Under the pieces are notes generated by a model. That model was not told the DNA's origin. It was given only the letters and a program-made list of their open reading frames with translations, and ran no database searches. From contig NZ_JRNB01000057.1 in NCBI RefSeq assembly GCF_000758885.1, forward strand, positions 1-33,438: a DNA stretch of 33,438 bases. The letters run 5' to 3'. Shown here piece by piece: positions 1-6,600 of this stretch. Numbering within the stretch: position 1 is the stretch's first letter; every line of letters begins with the position of its first letter. The translations under genes were made by a program, and so were the position numbers. Source of the stretch: Peptostreptococcus sp. MV1 (GTDB lineage Bacteria > Bacillota > Clostridia > Peptostreptococcales > Peptostreptococcaceae).

Positions 1-29
1 TTATCACCAACGTTATTTGACATAGAACC
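1..29 (-). repeat. Terminal inverted repeat of an ISL3-type insertion sequence (IS body lies outside the window)
   Basis: Read on the minus strand, bases 29 to 1 start GGTTCTATGTCAAATAACG and match the sequence at 33412-33438 at 22 of the first 26 positions, in opposite orientation. The GGTTCT-TGTCAA start resembles the terminal inverted repeats of ISL3-family elements as I remember them. The element would extend to the left of base 1. No transposase is visible, so family assignment is tentative. Confidence 0.6.
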
Positions 30-36
30 AAAATAA

Positions 37-80
37 GAGGTCATAAATCCGTATAATTACGAATATATGACCTCATTTTT
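37..80. terminator. Hairpin terminator, possibly bidirectional, after the anti-sigma gene
   Basis: GAGGTCATA (37-45) pairs perfectly with TATGACCTC (66-74), with extra CGTA/TACG pairing inside the loop. On the plus strand it is followed by TTTTT (76-80); on the minus strand by TTATTTT. It lies just beyond the stop codon of the minus-strand membrane regulator and so probably ends the sigma/anti-sigma transcript. It could also end whatever is transcribed inward from the left. Confidence 0.65.
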
Positions 81-88
81 GTATATAT

Positions 89-1465
89 TTATCTGCTAGG
101 AAAGCTAGAAAACTTACAATTAATAATATTGGCAGACTTTACCCATTCTTGGTCTAATAGCTTTAGGAACTCATCCCTAGTTAGGCCAATAGTAAAGAGG
201 TTGGTCTTTAGGTCATCTTCCTTTGCTATATCACTCTTGTATATATCAAACTGGTCTGGGATAGGTCTACCTTTTTCATCTTTGGACTTTTCCTGAGTCC
301 AATCGTATACCGTTCCAAAGCTAAAGGAATTTTCACTGTCGCCAGGTCCAGTAGTATGAAGGTCCTTGAAGGCTAAAAATATATCCCTGTTCTTGTCGAT
401 TAAGTCTAGGTTGGACATATAGACCTTTTTTAATTTTTTTCTTAGCTGGTCCCTGTCTAGCTTGCCTATATCATCGAACAAGTAGTCTGGATTTCCATTG
501 GTGTAGTATAGACCAGTTTCCTTGTCCTTGAGTCTTTTCCTATTTAGCTGGTAGTAGGCCTGGCTATTTATGCCAAGTTCTATATAGTGGTTCTTTGGAT
601 GGCCATCCTTGAGGTCAATGTTTTGACCTGGCTTGGTATCTAGTATCATCTTGTGGCTGGCTGGGTCCACTACACGTATCCAAAATGGCAGGGCATCCCA
701 GTTCTTGTCAAAGTCCTTTAACAAGTCGGCTATGGACACTAGGTCCTTGCTGGCTACAGAGGCAAATATACAGGATGATTCAGGTAGCTTTTTAATTTCA
801 GAAATTATTGTAGCCTTGTCCCTAAAGGCTCCATAAAGGTCGGCTGAAATGACACTGGCTGGCTTACTATAGTCAATACTCCTATGCCCCCTCTTGTAGT
901 CAATTTCCTCATCAATATCTCCTGCTGAATTTAAAAAATCATATGTGTTGGCAGTATCTATGTAGAACTTGTAGTGGCCGAACTGCTTGTCTACAACATA
1001 GACATTATTTACTAATTTTTTTGGGTCGCTAGTCGCATAGAAGGAGTAGACAAGGTTGTTGAGGTCGCTGTATTGGCTATGATAGTTATCCACCATCTGG
1101 TGGTCAAGTGAATCTAGGTACCTTTGCTTGAGCCTATCCCAAATGGGCTCGTTTTTGGCCTCACTGGTATACATACCGTAGAAGTCAGGGTAGAAGGCCT
1201 TGACTAGGGGATTGATAACAAAGACCAAGCCAACTACAAGGATAGCCGTCTTTAAAAGGACAGAGCGGGTAGTGCGGGCTATCCTTTTTTTTATTTCTCG
1301 GTCAATGAGCTTTTCCATGCTTGCCTCTAGGTCTAGGGCAGAGGAACCCTCCTCAAATATATCTTCAAATTTTTCTATGGACTGGTCTACAATCTTGTCT
1401 AGAGATTTGTCTATAGACTTTTCTCTTTCTGTATTTTTAGGATTTTCTTTATCTATTTTTTTCAT
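89..1465 (-). CDS. One-pass membrane regulator (anti-sigma factor type) of the adjacent ECF sigma factor
   Basis: This 458-residue protein has a highly charged cytoplasmic N-terminus of about 67 residues, one hydrophobic segment at about 68-88 (LLKTAILVVGLVFVIN), and a large extracytoplasmic region. The layout and the basic stretch just before the membrane segment fit the Sigma_reg_N/Sigma_reg_C family of anti-sigma factors found next to ECF sigma genes in Firmicutes. The inferred role is to hold the sigma factor inactive at the membrane until an envelope signal is sensed. I chose ATG at 1465 because GGGGTG lies 7 bases upstream and the codon starts one base after the sigma-factor stop. A TTG eight codons upstream (1489) is also possible but lies inside the sigma gene. 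Function is inferred from architecture and neighbour; the ligand is unknown. Confidence 0.7.
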   Translation of the reverse strand: MKKIDKENPKNTEREKSIDKSLDKIVDQSIEKFEDIFEEGSSALDLEASMEKLIDREIKKRIARTTRSVLLKTAILVVGLVFVINPLVKAFYPDFYGMYTSEAKNEPIWDRLKQRYLDSLDHQMVDNYHSQYSDLNNLVYSFYATSDPKKLVNNVYVVDKQFGHYKFYIDTANTYDFLNSAGDIDEEIDYKRGHRSIDYSKPASVISADLYGAFRDKATIISEIKKLPESSCIFASVASKDLVSIADLLKDFDKNWDALPFWIRVVDPASHKMILDTKPGQNIDLKDGHPKNHYIELGINSQAYYQLNRKRLKDKETGLYYTNGNPDYLFDDIGKLDRDQLRKKLKKVYMSNLDLIDKNRDIFLAFKDLHTTGPGDSENSFSFGTVYDWTQEKSKDEKGRPIPDQFDIYKSDIAKEDDLKTNLFTIGLTRDEFLKLLDQEWVKSANIINCKFSSFPSR

Positions 1466-1466
1466 A

Positions 1467-1964
1467 TTAGTCACCCCATTTTCTTTCAATAATAATTTGT
1501 TTTAGCCTTTGTCTGGCTCTTGACCTTATCTTTCTGACATTGGAAGGGCTGGTAGCCATAATATCGGCAATCTCCTCATCCTTGAGTTGCATATATATGC
1601 TGTACATGAGGACTAGCCTGTACCTCTTGGGCAGGAGGGTGATAGCATGGGCAACCTCCCGCATAGTTTCCTCCTTGATTAGAAGGTCTAAGGGGTTGTC
1701 TGGACCCGATAGACGTTGAAATATTATTTCTGGATCATCAACATATCGGGATTTAGACCTGATATGGTTGATAAACTCGTTTTTTAGGACCTTGGACAAC
1801 CAAAACTTGAGACTGCCACCCTCCCTATAGGAGAGGTAGGCCTTGGTGAAAGTTGCCTGGACCAAGGACTGGGCTAGTTGGTAGTCGCCACATAGGGAAA
1901 GGGCATATACGAGCAGGTTTTTATGGTATTTTTTGTATATCTCTTCAAAGTCCTTGTTCTTCAT
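1467..1964 (-). CDS. ECF-type RNA polymerase sigma factor
   Basis: A 165-residue sigma-70 family protein with only region 2 (about residues 6-72, including the Y-x-L-A-Q-S-L-V-Q-x-T-F helix) and region 4 (about 104-157, with LPKRYRLVLMYSIY followed by the helix-turn-helix LKDEEIADIMATSPSNVRKI). The length and the missing regions 1 and 3 are typical of extracytoplasmic-function sigma factors. AGGAGG lies 6 bases before the ATG. The stop codon is one base from the start of the membrane regulator, so the two are cotranscribed and probably translationally coupled. Its targets cannot be read from sequence. The divergent surface-protein genes starting at 2392 are the obvious candidates, but no clear ECF promoter motif was found there. 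Confidence 0.88.
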   Translation of the reverse strand: MKNKDFEEIYKKYHKNLLVYALSLCGDYQLAQSLVQATFTKAYLSYREGGSLKFWLSKVLKNEFINHIRSKSRYVDDPEIIFQRLSGPDNPLDLLIKEETMREVAHAITLLPKRYRLVLMYSIYMQLKDEEIADIMATSPSNVRKIRSRARQRLKQIIIERKWGD

Positions 1965-2115
1965 ATATACCTCCTGGAAGACTTTTAGCTAGGATCCTAC
2001 TTGGCCAAACCCTTCGACTTGTAGCCCGATTATGGTAGGGCTATAGAATATTCTTTCAAGTAAATTTAGTTTATATTAATATAACACAGGAAGAAGGGAT
2101 TTGTGACACCTATAG

Positions 2116-2165
2116 AAAAAATATTAAATTTTATGTATGCTTGTGCAGAAAATTTAATATTTTTT
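2116..2165. repeat. Perfect 17-base AT-only inverted repeat
   Basis: The arms 2116-2132 (AAAAAATATTAAATTTT) and 2149-2165 are exact reverse complements around a 16-base loop. With runs of A on one side and T on the other, it would look like a terminator in both directions, yet no recognised gene ends here. It lies between divergently transcribed units and could be an insulating bidirectional terminator, the end of a short unrecognised RNA, or a protein-binding site. Confidence 0.75.
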
Positions 2166-2240
2166 TGTGAAAAGTTTGAAAAAACCTAAAAATAGTTAAT
2201 AAAGACCCAAATATAGTGAATGTTATTTTCAAAAGAGATG

Positions 2241-2249
2241 TGTTATACT
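2241..2249 (+). promoter_or_regulatory. Extended -10 promoter element for the secreted-protein gene
   Basis: TGTTATACT carries the TGn extension followed by TATACT (five of six bases of TATAAT). The expected -35 position (about 2221-2226, TGTTAT) is poor, as allowed for extended -10 promoters. It would give a leader of about 135 bases before the start at 2392. Confidence 0.45.
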
Positions 2250-2334
2250 GTAGATAAGTGATAAAAAATATCAAAAGAAATATAAAATCTGAAAATAATA
2301 GGGACATATATTTGGTTATGAAATAGGAATACGT

Positions 2335-2379
2335 ATGACTAAAAAGGCAATATGGCCTTTTAGATATAATAATTTTTAA
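2335..2379 (+). CDS. Possible 14-residue leader peptide upstream of the secreted protein
   Basis: ATG at 2335 is preceded by AGGA with a 7-base spacer and opens a 14-codon frame (MTKKAIWPFRYNNF). Its TAA stop (2377-2379) overlaps the Shine-Dalgarno sequence AAGGAGG of the secreted-protein gene. The frame spans the hairpin 2342-2361, so translation of it would melt that hairpin and could deliver ribosomes to the next start. Such a short frame can arise by chance; translation is unproven. Confidence 0.3.
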   Translation: MTKKAIWPFRYNNF

Positions 2380-2391
2380 GGAGGTATTAAA

Positions 2392-2844
2392 ATGACTTTA
2401 AAAAAGAAATTAACAAGTGTACTAGCTTCAGCAGTTTTGGTGGGTGCTATGGCAGCTCCGAGTTTAGCAGTCGTTAAAGATCCAAATCTCGACAACGTAA
2501 ATGTAAAGGTTTGGAAAAACATTCTGACTGGAGAAAAATTCTCTGGCATGGGAAAGCACGCTGAAAAGTGCTTTGAAGATGGAATAGGACTTGTTAAAGG
2601 AACTAGTAAAATTCGTAAGGCATATACAAAACCAATAACTGTTTTATTTATAACAGGAAGAATAGAAAGTTTATACTTAAATGGTGAAAAAGGAACTCTG
2701 GAACAAGGAACAGATAAAACATTTGTATTCCAAGATAAAGATGCAAGGACGACTGATGATGGTAGAAAGTATTTTGATGGTAAGGCAGTTATCAAGGTTA
2801 TGAAAAATAGCGAAAAAGACTTAGATTTGGAAATAATCAGATAA
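2392..2844 (+). CDS. Small secreted protein, possibly NEAT-like
   Basis: A 150-residue protein with a textbook signal peptide: basic MTLKKK, hydrophobic core, and likely cleavage after APSLA (residue about 25). This leaves a mature protein of about 125 residues with no anchor, so it is probably released or held by partners. AAGGAGG is spaced ideally before the ATG, suggesting strong translation. I do not recognise the family with certainty. The mature part has a V-x-V-K-V-W-K start, then S-G-M-G-K-x-A-E-K, a hydrophobic strand, and an end AVIKVMKNSEKDLDLEII. This order resembles the strand layout of the NEAT-like domains in the 1544-residue neighbour, which also have V-P-V then S-M-G-N-x-A. 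A single-domain relative of NEAT proteins is therefore a speculative reading. It lies upstream of, and is probably cotranscribed with, the PrsA-like gene. Confidence 0.75.
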   Translation: MTLKKKLTSVLASAVLVGAMAAPSLAVVKDPNLDNVNVKVWKNILTGEKFSGMGKHAEKCFEDGIGLVKGTSKIRKAYTKPITVLFITGRIESLYLNGEKGTLEQGTDKTFVFQDKDARTTDDGRKYFDGKAVIKVMKNSEKDLDLEIIR

Positions 2845-2850
2845 TGGTAT

Positions 2851-2879
2851 TTTCAGGGGGGAGCAATCTCCCCTTGAAA
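2851..2879 (+). terminator. GC-rich hairpin between secreted protein and PrsA-like gene
   Basis: GGGGAG (2858-2863) pairs with CTCCCC (2868-2873) around CAAT, flanked by TTTCA/TGAAA that extends the stem. No good U tract follows (TTTAT only), and the Shine-Dalgarno of the next gene begins 6 bases later. It is more likely a partial terminator, or an RNA 3' stabiliser that favours expression of the secreted protein, than a full stop. Confidence 0.5.
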
Positions 2880-2895
2880 TTTATAAGGAATGCTT

Positions 2896-3558
2896 ATGGA
2901 AAGAAAAAAATATAAAATATTTGCTATTTTACTATTGCTTATATTATCTGTGACTTTATATTTATTTAATATAGATAAAAATACGATCGCAAAGACTCAA
3001 AGCTACAAAATTTCAACGGAAGATGTGTCAGATTACATTAAAGTATCAAAGATGCAGTATGATGAGCTATTTGGTAGGGGAGAATGGAAGTCCATTTCTA
3101 ACACAAACAAGAAAAAAGATGAATTAATATCTAATACTATTGACAACATACTAATTACCAAGATTCATACTAGTAGCAATGAAAAAGATAATATTGATCC
3201 AGGAGATGAGGATATTGATAAGTTTATAGGTAAAGAGGACACAGGAGAAACGAGAAGATTACTTAAAAAGTATGGTATTTCAGATAAGTTTTTTAGGTCA
3301 TTTATAAGAGATAGCATGAATGATAATATATATAAAGAAAATTATAAAAAAAAGAATAGACTATCCAATCAAGAAATAAAAAATTATTATTTGGAACACA
3401 GGAAGAAGTATAGAGATAATTTTAAAAATATAAAGGATAAGGTAGCTAGTGACCTTGGAGATGAATGTTACGAAAAAAGTGAAAAATACCTATTGAACAA
3501 GGAAACAAAGAAAGTTTATAAGGAAAAGTATAAAGCTCTTTATAAAGATTTCGAATAG
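2896..3558 (+). CDS. Membrane-anchored PrsA/SurA-like protein without PPIase domain
   Basis: A 220-residue protein with an N-terminal hydrophobic segment (about residues 6-24, IFAILLLLILSVTLYLFN) and no lipobox cysteine, so it is a signal anchor or uncleaved signal. The rest is highly charged and helical. Features such as a DELISNTIDNILITKI helix and L-S-N-Q-E-I-K-N-Y-Y-x-E-H-R-K-K-Y resemble the chaperone part of PrsA/SurA foldases, where a v-t-d-e-e-v-k-x-Y-Y element precedes the parvulin domain. The parvulin domain itself is absent: the chain goes straight to a second helical segment and ends. An extracytoplasmic folding helper for the flanking exported proteins is a reasonable inference. 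ATG at 2896 is chosen because AAGGA lies 6 bases upstream; the ATG at 2890 is too close to it. Confidence 0.6.
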   Translation: MERKKYKIFAILLLLILSVTLYLFNIDKNTIAKTQSYKISTEDVSDYIKVSKMQYDELFGRGEWKSISNTNKKKDELISNTIDNILITKIHTSSNEKDNIDPGDEDIDKFIGKEDTGETRRLLKKYGISDKFFRSFIRDSMNDNIYKENYKKKNRLSNQEIKNYYLEHRKKYRDNFKNIKDKVASDLGDECYEKSEKYLLNKETKKVYKEKYKALYKDFE

Positions 3559-3579
3559 AGCTTTGAATGTATTAACAAT

Positions 3580-3585
3580 TATAAT
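3580..3585 (+). promoter_or_regulatory. Possible -10 box upstream of the large wall protein
   Basis: A consensus TATAAT lies 54 bases before the start codon at 3639, but no -35 box is present at 16-18 bases. An imperfect GAGCTT/AAGCTC inverted repeat (3558-3594) brackets it. In such AT-rich DNA a single TATAAT is weak evidence. The gene may simply be read through from upstream. Confidence 0.25.
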
Positions 3586-3638
3586 ATGAAGCTCATAATA
3601 TCAATATAGAGAACATAATAACTAGAGAGGAGAATAAT

Positions 3639-6600
3639 ATGGAACGAGATTTTAAGAAATTTAGAAATAAGTTTTTGGCTCTTGCCCTATCTATTTCCAT
3701 GCTACCAACATCAGGTCTGGTAGCATGGGCCGATGATGGAGAGCAAGTATCCAGCCAACCCCAAGAGGTAACACTACCAGGGACAGGAGATACATTAGAA
3801 AAGAAATTCCTTGTGTCGTCTGCACCATTTTTCAATTTAAAGGAAAAAAAGTATCACAGGAATCAGATTGTAAAGATAAGGACAATAGAGAGTTATTTAA
3901 ATATAAGGACAATGTTTGGTGATCCCGATTCAACTCAGAATTATAGCGATTTAGGTGATTATAAGATGCTACAGGATGAGTTTATTATTGATTTCGAAAA
4001 TGTGGAAGAAATGGATCCACTACGTATGAACTTGGCCATGTTGGGTGTCGATAATCCATCTTTGGGCTACAGAATTTTTAGTGGAGATTTACAGGGCAGA
4101 AGTATGAATATGAATATGCAACCAGACGATAGTGGGCATTTTACAATGAAAAATGAAGATTCTCATAACAACAAGGAAGTTTATGGTCCAAATCGTGTGG
4201 AAACATTTAATTTCTTAAGTGAAGAAGAGTCGGAAAATGTAATCTATACTGACATTGCAGCCAATAAAAAAATACCAGTCAGGCTAGTGGATATAGGTAG
4301 GAAACCAAAAGATATATCTACAGGTCTATCAGACTTTGATGATAATATTTTTTATGGAGAGATAGAGAAAAAAAATGGTAAATATGAATTAGATCTAAAA
4401 CTTATAAAAAGCAAAGAAAGTAAAAATAGTAGAGGAAATAAAGAGAAATGGAGTTATTCATATAAAAGGGTAATGGGTAGCGGAGAGGAGGTCATAAACC
4501 TCGATCAGAATATAGAATACACATCATCTGATGATCTTGAGAAGGGTAAGTACCAATATTCTATAGCCAAAATTAATTTGGATAAATTAGGTGATAGCAT
4601 AGAATTAAACGCAGAATCAGAAGATGTGTCAGCTAGTACAGTAAAACAAGCTAATAAAAAGTATAATTTGCTCTTAAAGATAGATCCTTCAAGTCTTGAA
4701 GATAAGGGGGTATTCAGCGATAAATTATACCTTAGTGGATGCCATTCTAGTGATGAACTCTTCAGTGGAGAATTATCAAATCCAACCAAGAATTTCTTAT
4801 TAAATATAATTCCTCAGGGTGACAGCGGATTTGACATATATTTAAATAGAGAGTCAGGTTACAGCAAATACGACTCCCTTCTTTGCACTACTAACGGACA
4901 AGAACCAGGTGTATCTGACAAGGTAGATAGTGTTGATACTAGTAATTATCAAGATTATTTGAAGATAAAATTTGGGAATAAAAAAAATAGCGGCAACAAC
5001 GTATATATAGATAACACCAACCTAAAAGATGGTGGTAATATAGTAATGAAATTCAGGTTAAAACACGGAGATAAACTTGGTGAACAAATATACACTTATA
5101 ATTTGAAGTTGAAAAAAAAGCACCTTGATACCATAAATGATCTAGACTTTGATATAAATGAAAAAACTTACCCATCTGGTATTAGCTGGGTAGGGCAAAA
5201 CAATATGAAAATAAAAGTTGAAGGAGAAGAAAAAGACCAGCTTTTATATTTGCAAAATGTATACTATGATACAAAAATTAAGACTGAAAGGGTCACAGAC
5301 TTGGATGATAAGACAAAGGATTTTCTAAGAAATGAGAAAGTAGGAAGGTACCTTGCCATGGATGTGGGTCTAGTTGATAGAGATGGAAAGCCTGCAGACC
5401 TACCTAATGGATGGGACAATCACAATGATTATATTAATGGAATGAAAAAATACTTAGATGGTGGCATGGTTGCTTTTGCCGTTAATAATATAAAAGAAGC
5501 GGACCTAAAACCGGTTACTAATCTAGCTAAAAAGAATCTAAAGTTATTTATGGTCAAGGAAGATGGAAGTATCAAGGAACTCAATGATGTACACAAGGGA
5601 AGAATAGTAGTCGACAAGGGTGCCAAGAAGGTCAATATTGCCTTCAATTTTTCAAAACCAAAAGAGAGGATAATAATAGCCGAGCCAGATTCTATGGACA
5701 CAGGGAATAAGCCGGAAGATCAGCCTAGTAATCCCGATAAACCAAAGAAAATGAGCGACTTGGAAAAAAAGATAAATAGGGCCAAAGATTTGGACCTAAG
5801 AGCAACTAAGACTGAGGAATCAATCAACGAGCTAGACAAAGCCATAAAGGTAGCTGAAGGTATATTGAATACTGGAACAGACCAACAAAAAAGAGAACAG
5901 GAAAATATACTAGATTCTTTAATAGCAAATATGGATAGCGATAAAACAAATATCAAGGATTTAAGCAAGTTGAAGAAATCTGAAGAATTGGCGGAAGGTA
6001 TTTATGATGTGCTGATTGCAACTAGGCATTACGAAAGACCAAATGAAAATTCAATGTCTAATGAGGCAGTCAAGAAGAAGGCCAAGTTAATTGTTGATAA
6101 GGATGGAAATAGAAAATTAAGATTTAGTGTTAAGGGCATCCAGTATGGTGGTCAATATGGACACCTAACAAAGTTGTGGTTTTATGATACACTTAAGGAC
6201 ACTGTTGGACCATCTTTGTCTGATCCTAATTTAGGTAAGATGAATGATGCGAAAATTATAGGTAAATATTCTGATGCAGACTTAGAGGGACTTCCTAGGG
6301 AGTTTATTAAGACTGTTGAGATAGGAATAAATTCCTTTAAAGAAAATCCTAAGAGATATATCAGAGTTAAGGTAGACGCTATGGATGGTTTGAATAACTT
6401 CGACCCATATAATAATGACAGCATGGAACCAACACAACCAACTGTACTTTGTATTGATTACAGATATATAAAAAAGGATGCGACAAACAATCCAAATCCA
6501 GAGTCAGATAATACTAATAAAGAAAAGGAAGACAAGGAAGACAAAGATAAGGATGACAAGGAAGGTAAAGATAGTCTTAGCATTAAAAAAGCAAATAAGG

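Larger units (their letters stand above)
1965..2391. promoter_or_regulatory. 427-base divergent control region between sigma operon and surface-protein genes
   Basis: No convincing gene of normal size is present. It holds, from left to right: a small inverted repeat TAGCCC/GGGCTA (2022-2027 and 2038-2043) that would form a hairpin in the sigma-factor leader; a perfect 17-base AT-rich inverted repeat (2116-2165); an extended -10 TGTTATACT (2241-2249) for rightward transcription; a possible 14-codon leader peptide (2335-2379); a hairpin AAAAGGC/GCCTTTT (2342-2361); and a strong AAGGAGG (2378-2384) for the secreted protein. No clear promoter for the leftward sigma operon was identified. Confidence 0.6.

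Noticed and set aside
2022-2043. Small TAGCCC/GGGCTA inverted repeat as a terminator or operator of the sigma gene
   Set aside because: Six base pairs with a ten-base loop and no T run is too weak for a separate call; it is only mentioned within the control region.
2376-2795. 139-codon minus-strand frame opposite the small secreted protein
   Set aside because: The plus-strand frame has a signal peptide and an ideal AAGGAGG; the minus frame has neither.
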